DNA of 64,000 nucleotides from Hyphomonas jannaschiana VP2 (GCF_000685215.1 NZ_ARYJ01000007.1:62001-126000), one strand, 5' to 3'; shown: positions 19,412-29,599, counted from the stretch's first letter. Numbers and translations are program-made. Notes: generated by a model from the sequence alone, not told the origin.

Positions 19412-19875
19412 TGTTTCGAGCGCTCGTTTCAGCTGTTGTCGTGGCCGGACTGGTCGGGGCGGCACATGCCGCGACCTTCGTCCAGAAAGACAAGGCAACG
19501 CTGCGCGCGCTCGACAAGATCACCGGACGCTCGACGGATATTGAGGTCATCGTCGGAGAGCCGGTTGTCTTCGGTTCCCTGAAAGTGGAATTGGAGGTCT
19601 GCTACCAGACCCCGCCGGAAGAGGCGCCGGAGAGCGCGGCATTCCTGAAGATTTTCTCGACGCAGCCTGTCGCAGTCGAGACTATGGACGCCGCCGTCGA
19701 TGCCAATTCAGTGGAGACGGTGAGCGAAGAGAATCCGGAACTGTTCTCGGGCTGGATGTACGCCTCTTCACCCGGTCTGAGCGCGCTGGAACACCCGGTC
19801 TACGACGTCTGGGTGATCCGCTGCACCGCGCCGGATCCTGTGAAACTGCCGGACGACCCGGAGCGGCCGCAGTAA
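19411..19875 (+). CDS. Secreted DUF2155 protein
   Basis: A 154-residue exported protein beginning one base inside the mlaD stop (TAATG). The signal peptide ends AAHA/ATF near residue 20, followed by the DUF2155 domain with ATLRALDKITGRS, LEVCYQTPPEE and SGWMYASSPGLSALEHPVYDVWV. The role of this family is unknown; it recurs between mlaD or NDUFA12 and aat in alphaproteobacteria as I recall, which hints at an envelope function. The 3' end overlaps the antisense aat gene by 76 bases. Confidence 0.85.
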   Translation: MFRALVSAVVVAGLVGAAHAATFVQKDKATLRALDKITGRSTDIEVIVGEPVVFGSLKVELEVCYQTPPEEAPESAAFLKIFSTQPVAVETMDAAVDANSVETVSEENPELFSGWMYASSPGLSALEHPVYDVWVIRCTAPDPVKLPDDPERPQ

Positions 19876-20468
19876 AAGTCCGCGTCCACAGCAAGCGCCG
19901 CCTTGAGCCGGCGCTTGAACTCGGCCCGCGGGATTTCGATCAATCCGAACTGTTCCAGATGCGGATTGTGGAACTGCGCATCCAGAAGCGTGAACCCGCC
20001 TTCGATCAGACGGGCAGCCAGATGGACCAGAGCGATCTTTGACGCATCGGTCGCGCGGGAGAACATGCTTTCGCCAAAGAAGGCGCCACCTACAGCGACC
20101 CCATACAAACCACCGACCAGCTCCCCCGACTCATCCCAGCATTCGACAGAGTGGGCGTGGCCTTCGCGGTAAAGCGCGCTGTAGAGGTTCAGGATCGTCG
20201 AGTTGATCCATGTCGTCTCCCGGCCCTCGGCACTTTCGGCGCACATTTCCATAACGCGTGTGAACGCGGTGTCCGCCGTGACGCGGTACGGTTCCTGTCT
20301 GACCCGCCGCTTCAGGCGTTTCGGAATGTGGAAGTCGTCCAGCGGAAGAATTCCCCGCATGTCCGGATCCACGAGGAACAGGTTCGGGTCATCGCGCGCA
20401 TCCCCCATGGGGAACACGCCTCGCCGATAACAGGCAAGCAGGTCATTGGTGCCAAACCGAGCAGACAT
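19800..20468 (-). CDS. aat: Leucyl/phenylalanyl-tRNA-protein transferase
   Basis: A 222-residue Aat that adds Leu or Phe from aminoacyl-tRNA to N-terminal Lys or Arg, marking proteins for ClpS/ClpAP. The conserved YRRGVFPMG near residue 14, the WINSTILNLYSALYREGHAHSVECW stretch, the GGLYGVAVGGAFFGESMFSR core and LLDAQFHNPHLEQFG are all present. The C-terminal 25 residues beyond GRSGSSG are antisense to the end of the DUF2155 gene. Confidence 0.94.
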   Translation of the reverse strand: MSARFGTNDLLACYRRGVFPMGDARDDPNLFLVDPDMRGILPLDDFHIPKRLKRRVRQEPYRVTADTAFTRVMEMCAESAEGRETTWINSTILNLYSALYREGHAHSVECWDESGELVGGLYGVAVGGAFFGESMFSRATDASKIALVHLAARLIEGGFTLLDAQFHNPHLEQFGLIEIPRAEFKRRLKAALAVDADFYCGRSGSSGSFTGSGAVQRITQTS

Positions 20469-20521
20469 GAGGCCTATATGGTGATCGCACCCGGCGTCTG
20501 TCTATCGGACGCGGCGCCGCG

Positions 20522-21901
20522 CTACGCTTTTTCTTCGGGAGTGACTTTGTTCTCGGCGAGGAATTTTTCCAGCCAGTGAATATTGTAGTCACCGTTCTGG
20601 ACGTCTTCATTCTCGACGAGACGCCGATGCAGATCGAGCGTGGTATATACTCCGCCCACCACCATTTCCGACAGTGCGCGGCGAAGACGCATCAGACATT
20701 CCCTGCGCGTGCGGCCATGCACGATCAGCTTCCCGATCAGGGAGTCATAGTGCGGCGGAATCCGGTATCCGGCATAGGCCGCACTATCCAGGCGCACATC
20801 CGGGCCACCCGGCGCGTGGAAATCTGCGATCAGGCCCGGAGAAGGTACGAAGGTCTCCGGATGTTCGGCATTGATCCGGCACTCGATGGCATGGCCCACG
20901 AGCAGGACATCATCCTGCGAGAATGAGAGCTTTTTGCCTTCCGCGATGCGGATCTGTTCGCGAACAAGGTCGATGCCCGTGATCATTTCCGTCACCGGGT
21001 GTTCGACCTGCAGGCGGGTGTTCATTTCGATGAAATAGAACCGGCCGTCTTCGTAGAGGAATTCGATCGTGCCGGCGCCGCGATAGCCAAGCTTTTCCAT
21101 GGCCTTTGCGCAGATCGAACCAATCTCTTCGCGCTGGGCCTGTGTCAGGGCCGGGGACGGGGCTTCCTCGAAAACTTTCTGGTTGCGGCGCTGCAGGGAG
21201 CAATCGCGTTCCCAGAGATGTGCCACATTTCCGTGCGTATCCGCGATCACCTGGACTTCGATGTGCCGGGGACCCTGAAGGTATTTCTCGAGATAGACAG
21301 CATCATCGCCAAAAGCGGCTTTGGCTTCGGTCTTTGCGGTGCGGACAGCATTTTCGAGGTCGGCTTCGGTCTTCGCCAGCTTCATGCCGCGGCCACCGCC
21401 GCCGGCTGATGCTTTCACCAGAACCGGGAACCCGATTTTCTTGGCAGCCTTCTTGGCGTCCGAAATCGATGTGACCGCGCCGTCCGATCCGGGCACGCAA
21501 GGGACGCCAGCATCGATCATGGCCTGTTTGGCCGCGATCTTGTCGCCCATGATCCGGATATGTTCAGCCGTCGGGCCGATAAAGGCGAGGCCGTGGGCTT
21601 CGACCATTTCCGCGAACTGGGCGTTCTCGGAGAGGAAGCCATAGCCCGGGTGGATCGCATCCGCTCCGGTGATCTCAGCTGCAGCCAGGATCTGGGATTT
21701 CTTGAGGTAGCTCTGCGAGGAGGGTGCCGGGCCGATGCAGACGCTTTCGTCTGCAAGCCTGACGGCCATGGCATCCCGGTCGGCCTCTGAGTGCACGACG
21801 ACGGTCTGCAGGCCCATTTCCTTGCAAGCGCGGTGGATGCGTAGCGCGATCTCACCGCGGTTCGCGATGAGGACCTTCTGGATGGTGCGTTGTTCGGTCA
21901 T
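20522..21901 (-). CDS. accC: Biotin carboxylase subunit of acetyl-CoA carboxylase
   Basis: A 459-residue AccC, the ATP-dependent enzyme that carboxylates biotin on AccB for malonyl-CoA formation. ATP-grasp features are evident: the glycine loop [12 protein letters not shown] near residue 168, [14 protein letters not shown], and the [16 protein letters not shown] active-site segment near 295. The start lies one base after the accB stop. Malonyl-CoA from this enzyme is also the extender unit for the Pfa synthase in this window. Confidence 0.97.
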   Translation of the reverse strand: MTEQRTIQKVLIANRGEIALRIHRACKEMGLQTVVVHSEADRDAMAVRLADESVCIGPAPSSQSYLKKSQILAAAEITGADAIHPGYGFLSENAQFAEMVEAHGLAFIGPTAEHIRIMGDKIAAKQAMIDAGVPCVPGSDGAVTSISDAKKAAKKIGFPVLVKASAGGGGRGMKLAKTEADLENAVRTAKTEAKAAFGDDAVYLEKYLQGPRHIEVQVIADTHGNVAHLWERDCSLQRRNQKVFEEAPSPALTQAQREEIGSICAKAMEKLGYRGAGTIEFLYEDGRFYFIEMNTRLQVEHPVTEMITGIDLVREQIRIAEGKKLSFSQDDVLLVGHAIECRINAEHPETFVPSPGLIADFHAPGGPDVRLDSAAYAGYRIPPHYDSLIGKLIVHGRTRRECLMRLRRALSEMVVGGVYTTLDLHRRLVENEDVQNGDYNIHWLEKFLAENKVTPEEKA

Positions 21902-21902
21902 G

Positions 21903-22376
21903 CTATTCGATCAGAATGAGCGGCTCGCCAAATTCGACTGGCTGGGAATCGGTGACATAGATGGCCTTGACCGTGCCTGCACGGTCCGCTTCGACCGGGT
22001 TGAAGGTTTTCATGGCCTCGACAAGCATCAGCGTGTCGCCCTTCTTCACCTTGTCGCCAACCGACACGAATGCTTTGGCGCCAGGCTCCGGCGAGAGATA
22101 AGCGGTGCCGACCATCGGCGATTTGATGGCATTGTCTGGCGTCGTTGGCGCAGCTTCGGCGGCGGCCGGTGCGGCAGCTGCTGCTGCCGGGGCAGGCGCA
22201 GCTGCAACGGGGGCAGGTGCGGCCACTGCAGCCTGCACAACCGGCGGGGTCGGTTTGCTGACACGGACCCGAAGGCCTTCGTGTTCGACTTCAATTTCTC
22301 CGAGGTCCGCCTCACGAAGGATGGCGGCGAGTTCCCGGACGAGTCCGGTATCCAGCTTGTTCTTGCCAGTGCTCAT
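21903..22376 (-). CDS. accB: Biotin carboxyl carrier protein
   Basis: A 157-residue AccB. Residues 1-45 form the N-terminal helical region, an Ala/Pro-rich flexible linker runs from about 47 to 80, and the biotinyl domain follows with the biotinylated lysine in VEAMKTFNP near residue 123. It sits between aroQ and accC in one transcription unit. Confidence 0.96.
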   Translation of the reverse strand: MSTGKNKLDTGLVRELAAILREADLGEIEVEHEGLRVRVSKPTPPVVQAAVAAPAPVAAAPAPAAAAAAPAAAEAAPTTPDNAIKSPMVGTAYLSPEPGAKAFVSVGDKVKKGDTLMLVEAMKTFNPVEADRAGTVKAIYVTDSQPVEFGEPLILIE

Positions 22377-22390
22377 GGATCTATCGTCCC

Positions 22391-22825
22391 TTATTTTCCT
22401 GACAGCTTTAGCGCGGCCATCAGGGCAAGCTCATAACCATAGGCGCCAAGGCCCGCAATCGATGCGTTCACCGCTGGCGCGACATAATTCACCTGCCGGA
22501 AGGCCTCCCGGGCGGCAGGGTTTGAAAGGTGCACTTCAACAACCGGCACAGCGCAGGCGCGCAGAGCGTCGTGAAGGGCGACGGATGTATGTGTGTAGGC
22601 ACCGGCATTGAGAATCACGGCGGATGCTTCCTTCGAAGCTTCCTGGACCCACGTCACCAGTTCACCCTCGGAATTGGTCTGGCGGGCCTCGATTGGCGTG
22701 TCTCCTGCCTGTGCCTTCAGACGCGCATGAATATCATCAAGCGTGTCCCGGCCATAAATGTCCGGCTCCCGCGTTCCCAGCAGGTTGAGGTTCGGGCCTC
22801 CGAGGACATATATCGGCTTCACCAT
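22391..22825 (-). CDS. aroQ: 3-Dehydroquinate dehydratase, type II
   Basis: A 144-residue type II dehydroquinase of the shikimate pathway. The start is placed at ATG 22825 ([17 protein letters not shown]), because the family begins here; the open frame upstream to 22897 is not conserved in style. Catalytic features are the [18 protein letters not shown] lid, [15 protein letters not shown]-like [10 protein letters not shown] and [14 protein letters not shown]. No good Shine-Dalgarno is visible. It heads aroQ-accB-accC. Confidence 0.93.
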   Translation of the reverse strand: MVKPIYVLGGPNLNLLGTREPDIYGRDTLDDIHARLKAQAGDTPIEARQTNSEGELVTWVQEASKEASAVILNAGAYTHTSVALHDALRACAVPVVEVHLSNPAAREAFRQVNYVAPAVNASIAGLGAYGYELALMAALKLSGK

Positions 22826-22890
22826 AGGGTGTTGTCTTGCGCTGTAACGCCGGGCAAGGCAAGGCCTGCTGACGCATGGAGTTACAGCGG

Positions 22891-23103
22891 ATGACAATTA
22901 CGCTGAACGGGGAAACCCGCGAAATACAGCCCGGTACAACCGTCGCCATGCTTGTGGCGCTGATCTCAGGCGCGGAGGGGCGCGATTCCCGCGGCGTGGC
23001 GATCGAACGGAACCTGGAAATCGTGCCGAAATCCGAACACGCGTCCACAATTCTTGAGGACGGCGACCGGATTGAAGTGGTGCAGTTCGTTGGTGGCGGT
23101 TGA
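22891..23103 (+). CDS. thiS: Thiamine biosynthesis sulfur carrier ThiS
   Basis: A 70-residue ubiquitin-like sulfur carrier whose C-terminal Gly-Gly is thiocarboxylated and donates sulfur to the thiazole ring. The start ATG 22891 ([12 protein letters not shown]) is preferred over ATG 22876 because GGAG lies nine bases before it. The protein ends VQFVGGG. thiG follows after 48 bases. Confidence 0.9.
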   Translation: MTITLNGETREIQPGTTVAMLVALISGAEGRDSRGVAIERNLEIVPKSEHASTILEDGDRIEVVQFVGGG

Positions 23104-23151
23104 TCTGCCTCTCCTGTACCAAGTTGGCCTTAGAAGAATTGGAAGTCTCTC

Positions 23152-23922
23152 GTGAACGACCCCCTGATTATTGCCGGTAAGTCCTATGCCTCGCGTCTGA
23201 TCGTGGGGACCGGGAAATATGCATCCTATCAGCAGAATGCAGATGCCGCCCGCGCGGCCGGGGCCGAGATCGTCACCGTCGCGCTCCGGCGCGTGAACCT
23301 GTCCAATCCGGATGAGGAGCGGCTGACAGACTTCGTGAAGCCGGATGAGTTCACCTACCTGCCGAATACGGCCGGGTGCTTCACAGCGGATGAGGCTGTG
23401 CGCACCTTGCGGCTCGCCCGGGAAGCGGGTGGCTGGAACCTCGTCAAACTGGAAGTCCTGGCGGACCAGAAGACGCTTTACCCGAACATGCCGGAGACGC
23501 TCAAAGCTGCTGAGGCGCTCATCGCTGATGGCTTTGAAGTCATGGTCTACTGCTCTGATGATCCGGTATACGCAAAGATGCTCGAAGAGGCTGGCTGCTG
23601 CGCAATCATGCCGCTCGGCTCCCTGATTGGCTCAGGCCTGGGCATCATGAACCCGGTCAACATCCGCCTCATCGTGGAGCAAAGCCGTGTGCCGGTGATC
23701 GTCGATGCGGGAGTGGGAACGGCATCAGACGCTGCGATCGCAATGGAACTCGGCTGCGACGGCGTGCTGATGAACACGGCCATCGCCGCGGCCAAGGACC
23801 CGATCCTCATGGCATCGGCGATGAAGCACGCCGTTATCGCCGGTCGCGAAGCCTACCTCGCCGGCCGGATGCCCAAGAAGATGTATGCTGACCCGAGCTC
23901 TCCGTTGGCGGGCCTGATCTGA
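23152..23922 (+). CDS. thiG: Thiazole synthase ThiG
   Basis: A 256-residue TIM-barrel enzyme that condenses deoxyxylulose 5-phosphate, dehydroglycine and ThiS thiocarboxylate into the thiazole phosphate. It starts with GTG at 23152 behind GGAAG. Family stretches [19 protein letters not shown], the [12 protein letters not shown] segment, the Lys-containing [15 protein letters not shown] and [21 protein letters not shown] are all present. Other thi genes are absent from the window. Confidence 0.95.
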   Translation: MNDPLIIAGKSYASRLIVGTGKYASYQQNADAARAAGAEIVTVALRRVNLSNPDEERLTDFVKPDEFTYLPNTAGCFTADEAVRTLRLAREAGGWNLVKLEVLADQKTLYPNMPETLKAAEALIADGFEVMVYCSDDPVYAKMLEEAGCCAIMPLGSLIGSGLGIMNPVNIRLIVEQSRVPVIVDAGVGTASDAAIAMELGCDGVLMNTAIAAAKDPILMASAMKHAVIAGREAYLAGRMPKKMYADPSSPLAGLI

Positions 23923-23929
23923 GTTCAGA

Positions 23930-24871
23930 TCAGGCTTTCACCAGACCAATCTCGCGCAGGCGTTCCATCAGATAGTCCTGCGCCGTGATGGGCGGTTCGG
24001 CCTTGCCACCTTCCGCGATACAGCTCGGCAGCGCCTCGATCATCACATCCTGATTAAAGTGCAGGAAGAAAGGCGTGGAATAGCGCGGGAATCTGGCGCG
24101 TTCCGGCGAAGGGTTCACGACCCGGTGCGTGGTCGATGGCAGCACGCCGCCGGTCAGCCTCTGGAGCATATCCCCGCAATTGATCACAAGGGCGTTGGGT
24201 GGCGGGCTCACCGCGAGCCATTTCCCGGAGCGGTGCTTCACTTCCAGACCAGCCTCTTCGGCGCCCAGCAGCAGCGTGATGACATTGATGTCCTCGTGCG
24301 CGCCGGCCCGCACGGAGCCCTCCGGCGGCGGGTTCGTCTGCGGTGGGTAGTGAAGCAGGCGCAGGATGGAGTTGCCGACGTCCACCTTGTTGTCGAACCA
24401 TGTCTCTTCCAGCTTCAAGTGAAGGGCAACGGCACGGAGAAGCTGGCGCCCAAACCCGTCCAGAGCGTCATACAGTCCCCGTGTCGCGGCATCAAAATCC
24501 GGGACTTCCGGAACAGACGGCGTATCTGCCATGCTCGCGCGGTATGGCGAATCTGCAGGCAGGGCCCGTCCGGTATGCCAGAATTCCTTCTGGTCCGCTT
24601 CCGCCTTTCCCTTGGCGTTCTCCACGCCGAAAGCTGTGTAACCCCGCTGGCCGCCGCCTTCGCGCCCATCATATCTGAGCTTCACCTCGTCAGGCAGAGC
24701 GAAGAAATCCTTCGTTGCCTTCAGGTTCGCATCGATCACGGACTGGGATATCGGGTGTTCGGAAATGACAGCAAATCCGGTTTCACGAAACGACCTGCCG
24801 AGCGCATCAGCGAAGGCAAGCTTGTCTTCCTTCCACAGCGGGAACGGGACGGGTTTGAAATATTCGGTCAT
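23930..24871 (-). CDS. 2-Oxoglutarate/Fe(II) oxygenase, isopenicillin-N-synthase family
   Basis: A 313-residue cytosolic non-haem iron oxygenase. The DIOX_N-type N-terminus (FADALGRSFRETGFAVISEHPI) precedes the double-stranded beta helix with the iron triad: His and Asp in GAHEDINVITLL near residue 195 and the distal His in STTHRVVNP near 250, and the RYSTPFF Arg-x-Ser pair that binds the 2-oxoglutarate carboxylate. The substrate is unknown; related bacterial proteins are often named only by superfamily. It stands alone between thiG (convergent) and tRNA-Ser. Confidence 0.88.
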   Translation of the reverse strand: MTEYFKPVPFPLWKEDKLAFADALGRSFRETGFAVISEHPISQSVIDANLKATKDFFALPDEVKLRYDGREGGGQRGYTAFGVENAKGKAEADQKEFWHTGRALPADSPYRASMADTPSVPEVPDFDAATRGLYDALDGFGRQLLRAVALHLKLEETWFDNKVDVGNSILRLLHYPPQTNPPPEGSVRAGAHEDINVITLLLGAEEAGLEVKHRSGKWLAVSPPPNALVINCGDMLQRLTGGVLPSTTHRVVNPSPERARFPRYSTPFFLHFNQDVMIEALPSCIAEGGKAEPPITAQDYLMERLREIGLVKA

Positions 24872-25053
24872 CGGTTTTCCCTAGCGGGCTTTGGACTATC
24901 AGAAATACGTAACTATCACAGGCAGGGGGGCTGGATACAGGCAATGGCATTTCCAGAGCCACGCCAAAGGCGCAAAACCCCAACAACCGCAGCCGCACTA
25001 GCGAAGAGGGCTTGCGATTGGAGCCGCCATTCAATAGACCGGCAGTCCGCGCT

Positions 25054-25143
25054 GGAGAGGTGGCCGAGTGGCTGAAGGCGCGCCCCTGCTAAGGGCGTAT
25101 ACGTTAACGCGTATCGAGGGTTCGAATCCCTTCCTCTCCGCCA
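25054..25143 (+). tRNA. tRNA-Ser (GCT anticodon)
   Basis: The acceptor arms GGAGAGG and CCTCTCC close the molecule, with discriminator G and encoded CCA at 25141-25143. The anticodon stem CGCCC/GGGCG holds the loop CTGCTAA with anticodon GCT at 25088-25090, which reads AGC and AGU. A long variable arm follows (about 25097-25115), as required for tRNA-Ser, and the T arm contains GGTTCGAATCC. It is the last core-type gene before the accessory block. Confidence 0.95.
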
Positions 25144-25405
25144 GCCCATTTAATTTTGGAAAAATACACAAAAACAAAGCAAAGCGTGTCTCAAGGAAGT
25201 CGTGTAGGACGCGGCAAGCCCAAAAGGTAGGACGGCACTTGCGAGCCCGTCCTGCCGCCTTGCTTCAGGACACAGGGCGTTTGCTTTTGCAGCGGTAGCC
25301 TTGGCCGAAGGTTCCGGATGATGATGTTACAGTTGTTTCAAATGCCTTTCATGAATCCGTCGCGCTTCTTCTTCAAGAGCGCAGGCAGAGACCTGAAGGC
25401 GCAAC

Positions 25406-26011
25406 ATGCAGGCGAAGCCATCCTGTCCGGACGACGTTATTCCGCTTGGCACATTTGCCGATGCGGCGGATGTGCCTGTGCCGGATGGCAATCAGGCCGA
25501 TGAGGCGGATCGTGCGCGATTTCTGAGTCATCTTTTCCGCCAGCACTATGGCGAACTGGTTGGTCGGCTGAGGAAAATACATGGGGCAGGCCCGCCCGAA
25601 CCGGAAGATGTGGCGCAGGCAGCGTTTTCGAAACTCGCCGGTCTGCCGGATCTTGCCCGGATCCGCTCCCCACGAGCCTTTCTGTTCCGGACCGCTATCA
25701 ATCTGGGCCTCAATTCGAACGACAAGCTCCGGCGTGGGCGAAACTTCGTCAAAAGCCAGATGGACGGAAATTTTTCCCCTGATGTGGAAGAAATCTCGCC
25801 CGAAACTGTCTTAATGGGAAAGCAGGATCTTGAGCGGGTCGCGCGCGCAATGCAGCAGCTGTCGCCAAAGCAGAAAGAGATCCTTTTGCGAAGCAGGTTC
25901 AGGGGACAGACCTATGCCGAGATCAAAAGGGATACTGGCTGGAGTGAAGCGGATATTTCCCGCCAGCTCAGCAGTGTCATGGCTCTGCTTCAGGCCGGGC
26001 TGGACGGATAG
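25406..26011 (+). CDS. FecI-type ECF sigma factor
   Basis: A 201-residue ECF sigma factor of the iron-starvation class. Region 2 runs about 38-105 (FLSHLFRQHYGELVGRL, PEDVAQAAFSKLAG, FLFRTAINLGLN) and region 4 about 135-195 (ARAMQQLSPKQKEILLRSRFRGQTYAEIKRDTG read in segments). The first 35 residues are a non-conserved extension. It is followed after nine bases by a FecR-type anti-sigma and then by TonB receptors, the usual cell-surface signalling order. The 260 bases between tRNA-Ser and this gene contain nothing I can identify. Confidence 0.92.
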   Translation: MQAKPSCPDDVIPLGTFADAADVPVPDGNQADEADRARFLSHLFRQHYGELVGRLRKIHGAGPPEPEDVAQAAFSKLAGLPDLARIRSPRAFLFRTAINLGLNSNDKLRRGRNFVKSQMDGNFSPDVEEISPETVLMGKQDLERVARAMQQLSPKQKEILLRSRFRGQTYAEIKRDTGWSEADISRQLSSVMALLQAGLDG

Positions 26012-26020
26012 GGCTGCGAA

Positions 26021-27019
26021 ATGAAGAGGCCCGCGACGCCGGTTCCGCCCGTGAAATCCGAATCTGCAAAGGCATTGGACGCAGAAGCGCGTGCCTGGGT
26101 GCTGTATTTTGCATCCGGGGAAAACACGCCGGAAAAAGAGCGGGCCTTTGCCGTGTGGCTCGCCGCATCTCCTGACCATGGCGCCGCGTTCGAGCGCGCC
26201 GGGCAGCTGTGGGATGCGATTGCCGATGTCGATGACGTCGAGAACATTCTGACAGATCATAACAATATCAAAACTTTGCAGCCGCGCCGGACAATGTCAC
26301 GCCGCCTGCTCCTGGGCGGTGGGCTTGCGGCAGGTCTGGCCTGCGCAGTGGGGATCGGCCTGATGTCCTTTCAACCCGCTCCGCCCGAAGACATCCTGCT
26401 AGCCACCGCGCGCGGGGAGATCAGAACCTTCACTCTGTCTGACGGAAGCAAACTCACACTTGGCGGCGCTAGCCATGTCCGCGGCAAATTCACAGCCCGG
26501 ACGCGGGCCCTACAACTGGTCGACGGCAATGCCTATTTCGATATTGCGCGCGACGAAAGCCGGCCTTTGACCGTCGATACCGGCAGTGTGCAGGTCCGGG
26601 TGCTCGGCACCCGGTTCGACATCAAGAAGCGGACGGGGCAGGTGTCGGTATCTGTCGACAGCGGGCATGTCCGCGTGATGGCGGACGCCGCTGCGCGGGA
26701 CCTGCATGCCGGAGACCGGATCGTGTCAACGGCGGCGCTGCGTCTCGGCCCGGTCGAACCTTTCGATACCGAGAAGGAATTGTCCTGGCGGTCTGGACGC
26801 TTGTCCTTCGTCGACGCGCCGCTCCGAGACATCGTTGCGGACATGAACCAGTACAGCGACCGGCCGGTCAGGCTCGCACCCGGAGCGCCGGCGGACCTGC
26901 GCCTCACCCTGTCTTTCTCCATCCAGCAGATAGGCCAGGTGCTGGCGGGTCTGGACACGGCCTATCCGATCGATGTGCGCGAAGACGATACGGAAATCGT
27001 GATTTCGGAAGGACTCTGA
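26021..27019 (+). CDS. FecR-type transmembrane sigma regulator
   Basis: A 332-residue inner-membrane regulator. The N-terminal cytosolic DUF4880 region (residues 15-70, ALDAEARAWVLYFASGE and WLAASPDHGAAFERA) contacts the sigma factor; a membrane helix lies near 96-118 (LLLGGGLAAGLACAVGIGL); the periplasmic FecR domain (125-225, with GEIRTFTLSDGSKLTLGGAS) and a C-terminal STN-like domain (about 255-330) follow. It would relay the state of an STN-bearing receptor to the sigma factor. Confidence 0.9.
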   Translation: MKRPATPVPPVKSESAKALDAEARAWVLYFASGENTPEKERAFAVWLAASPDHGAAFERAGQLWDAIADVDDVENILTDHNNIKTLQPRRTMSRRLLLGGGLAAGLACAVGIGLMSFQPAPPEDILLATARGEIRTFTLSDGSKLTLGGASHVRGKFTARTRALQLVDGNAYFDIARDESRPLTVDTGSVQVRVLGTRFDIKKRTGQVSVSVDSGHVRVMADAAARDLHAGDRIVSTAALRLGPVEPFDTEKELSWRSGRLSFVDAPLRDIVADMNQYSDRPVRLAPGAPADLRLTLSFSIQQIGQVLAGLDTAYPIDVREDDTEIVISEGL

Positions 27020-27060
27020 CCGCGTTCGCGATGAACCTTTTATGAAGTTCGCAAAATCGC

Positions 27061-27089
27061 TGAAACGTCCCGCCAACTGATCTGTCTTC
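27061..27089 (+). promoter_or_regulatory. Candidate ECF promoter of the first receptor
   Basis: TGAAAC, a 17-base spacer and GTCTTC lie 73 bases before the receptor start. The pattern resembles ECF-type promoters (GAAAC-type -35, GTCT-type -10). It has not been matched to an experimentally known FecI-type site, and no equally clear copy was found before the second receptor. Confidence 0.3.
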
Positions 27090-27161
27090 CCCCTGACCAC
27101 GCAGGCGCGTGGCGGCGGGTGTGAGGTTTCACCCCGCACGGTTCACCATGAGGGGAAAGTC

Positions 27162-29585
27162 ATGAAAACTTCGATCAGCCTGCGCAAGGCGCTCGTCCTG
27201 ACAGCATCGGGCGCCGCCCTGTGCTTCAGTAATGCCGCGCTCGCCCAGACCGCAAATGAGCAGGACGATACCAGCGTCCAGGAAACCGTCATCATCACCG
27301 GCACACGCGGCGCGCCTCGCACGGCTTTCGACAGCCTTGCACCGGTTGACGTCATCTCCGAAAAAGCCATCGACCTGACGGCGTCCGATGAAGTCATGGA
27401 CACGCTGTCCCAGCTCGTTCCGTCCTTCAATGTGAAACGCCTTCCGATGGCGGACGGTCAGGTCTTCGTTCGCCCGGCCAGCCTGCGGTCGCTTTCAGCG
27501 GACCACACACTTGTCCTGATCAACGGCAAGCGTATGCATCGCTCCGCGCTGCTCGGTTCCAACGGCGCACAAGCGCCAGACCTTGCCCAGATCCCGTCCT
27601 ACGCCATCAAGCAGATCGAAGTGCTGCGCGATGGCGCATCGGCTCAATACGGGTCCGACGCAATCGCCGGTGTGATCAACATCATCCTCGACGACGAAGC
27701 CGGCACGAATGCCTTCGCACAGGCCGGCCAGTATTATGAAGGCGACGGCGAGCAATACCGTATCGGCGCCCAGCAAGGGTTTCAGTTCGACAATGGGTTT
27801 CTGAACCTGTCCGGCGAATATACCGACGCGCAGCCGACCTCCCGGTCGCGCCAGCGCGCCGACGCCATCGCTCTGCAGGAAGCCTTTCCGGACCTCAACG
27901 TGCCGAACCCTGTCCAGCATTGGGGTCAGCCGGAACGCCAGGCCTACCGCTTCGCCCTGAACGGCGCTTACGATTTTGCGAATTCGGAAGCCTATGTTTT
28001 CAGCACCTACGGTTTCGGCACCGGTGTGACGGACTTCAACTGGCGTAACCCTCTGTCGACCAGCGCGTTCGGCGACAGCACGATCGACCCAGACTACGAT
28101 CTTTCCGAAATCTATCCGGCCGGCTTCACGCCGCGCTTCGGCCAGGATGATAACGACTTCTCGCTGACCGGTGGTCTGCGCAGCGCTGACGATGGGAAGT
28201 TCTCCTATGATCTCAGTGCCAGCTACGGCCGGAACCAGATCGAATACTTCATGTATGACTCGATCAACGCATCGCTCGGTTCGGCCAGCCCGACCTCCTT
28301 CAATATCGGTACGCTGACCCAGACGGAGCTCAACCTCAACGCCGACTTCGTTTACCTGGCCAGCCTCGATTTCCTGGCAGACGATCTGACCTTCGCCTTC
28401 GGCGCGGAGCGCCGCAACGAAGAGTACGAAATCGGCCAGGGTGAATACGCCTCCTATGCCGTCGGTCCGCTGGCTGCAGAAGGTTTCCCGTCCGGGTCCA
28501 ACGGCTTCCCTGGCTTCTCGCCCGACCAGTCCGGTTCTTCGGATCAGACCAGCTACGCTGCGTATGTGGATCTCGAAGCTCCGGTCACGGATCGCTGGAC
28601 CGTTGGCGGCGCCGTCCGTTACGAGGACTATTCCGAATTCGGCAGCAGCACGACGGGTAAGGTTTCGACCCGTTTCGAGCTGACACCGGGCCTTGCCCTT
28701 CGTGCAACGGCCTCCACCGGCTTCCGCGCACCGACACCGGGCCAGCTCTTCTCGGAACGGACGTCCCAGGGCCTCGACACGACAACGCTGAACATCTTCA
28801 CCAGCGGACGTTTCAGCCCGCAGGGCGCAGTCGCCGAAGTGATCAGCCAGCGCGATGGCGTCAACATCCGTGCGCTTGAGCCGGAAGAGTCCGACAACAT
28901 CACGGCCGGCCTTGCCTGGAACACCCATTTCGGTCTGACAGCGACGCTGGATGTCTACCAGATCGATGTCACCAACCGGCTCAGCACCTCGGCCACTTTT
29001 GCGGTGACCGATGCCGAGAGGGCGCAGTTTGCGGCGCTGGGCGTTGCGGGTGCGGAAAGCATCACGCGGGTCAACTTCTTCCAGAATGACTTCGATACGC
29101 GCACCAAAGGCCTCGATCTTGTCATGGCCTACAATTTCGCCTTCGGTCCAGGTGAAGTGAACCTCACCGGCGCCTACAACTACAACAAAACTGATGTGAC
29201 TGGCGGCGATTTCGCGGCAAATACCACTTCGGCTGACCGGTTTGAGAAGGGAATCCCGGAACACACCGCAAACCTTCAGGCGAACTACACCCTCGGCAAG
29301 TGGGATATGTTCGGCCGGATGCGCTACTATGGCGAATGGCGTGACTATTCTGGCAACTCCACCGGCGACATCTTCCAGGATTTCGGCGCAATGGTGCTGT
29401 TCGATCTCGGCGCGACCTATCAGGTGAACGATAATCTGTCAGTTCGTGTCGGGGCTGAGAATGTTTTCGACCAATATCCGGACGAAGCGACCTATCAGGC
29501 AAGCCGGGGGCTGATCTATTCCCGGAATGCTCCTTATGATACCGACGGCGGCCAGTATTACGTCCGCCTCGATCTCAGCTTCTGA
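27162..29585 (+). CDS. TonB-dependent receptor without STN domain
   Basis: An 807-residue outer-membrane receptor. The signal peptide ends AALA/QT near residue 28; the TonB-box-like ETVIITG lies near 41-47; the plug domain (50-165) contains VFVRPASLRSLSADHTLVLINGKR in pieces and ends RDGASAQYGSDAIAGVIN; the beta barrel fills the rest and ends LDLSF. It is clearly paralogous to the receptor at 31046-33733, sharing GLIYSRNAPYDTDGGQY near the C-terminus, but lacks the N-terminal signalling domain and so should only transport. The ligand is unknown. The secreted PLP enzyme starts 14 bases downstream. Confidence 0.93.
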   Translation: MKTSISLRKALVLTASGAALCFSNAALAQTANEQDDTSVQETVIITGTRGAPRTAFDSLAPVDVISEKAIDLTASDEVMDTLSQLVPSFNVKRLPMADGQVFVRPASLRSLSADHTLVLINGKRMHRSALLGSNGAQAPDLAQIPSYAIKQIEVLRDGASAQYGSDAIAGVINIILDDEAGTNAFAQAGQYYEGDGEQYRIGAQQGFQFDNGFLNLSGEYTDAQPTSRSRQRADAIALQEAFPDLNVPNPVQHWGQPERQAYRFALNGAYDFANSEAYVFSTYGFGTGVTDFNWRNPLSTSAFGDSTIDPDYDLSEIYPAGFTPRFGQDDNDFSLTGGLRSADDGKFSYDLSASYGRNQIEYFMYDSINASLGSASPTSFNIGTLTQTELNLNADFVYLASLDFLADDLTFAFGAERRNEEYEIGQGEYASYAVGPLAAEGFPSGSNGFPGFSPDQSGSSDQTSYAAYVDLEAPVTDRWTVGGAVRYEDYSEFGSSTTGKVSTRFELTPGLALRATASTGFRAPTPGQLFSERTSQGLDTTTLNIFTSGRFSPQGAVAEVISQRDGVNIRALEPEESDNITAGLAWNTHFGLTATLDVYQIDVTNRLSTSATFAVTDAERAQFAALGVAGAESITRVNFFQNDFDTRTKGLDLVMAYNFAFGPGEVNLTGAYNYNKTDVTGGDFAANTTSADRFEKGIPEHTANLQANYTLGKWDMFGRMRYYGEWRDYSGNSTGDIFQDFGAMVLFDLGATYQVNDNLSVRVGAENVFDQYPDEATYQASRGLIYSRNAPYDTDGGQYYVRLDLSF

Positions 29586-29599
29586 TCTCGGGAAGGGAC

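Noticed and set aside
22826-22890. Possible TPP riboswitch before thiS
   Set aside because: Only about 65 bases separate aroQ and thiS, too short for the conserved TPP fold, and no matching P1/P3 pattern is seen.
27495-29264. 589-codon open frame antisense to the first TonB receptor
   Set aside because: Long antisense frames arise in GC-rich genes; no start signal, no domain, and the receptor on the other strand is certain.
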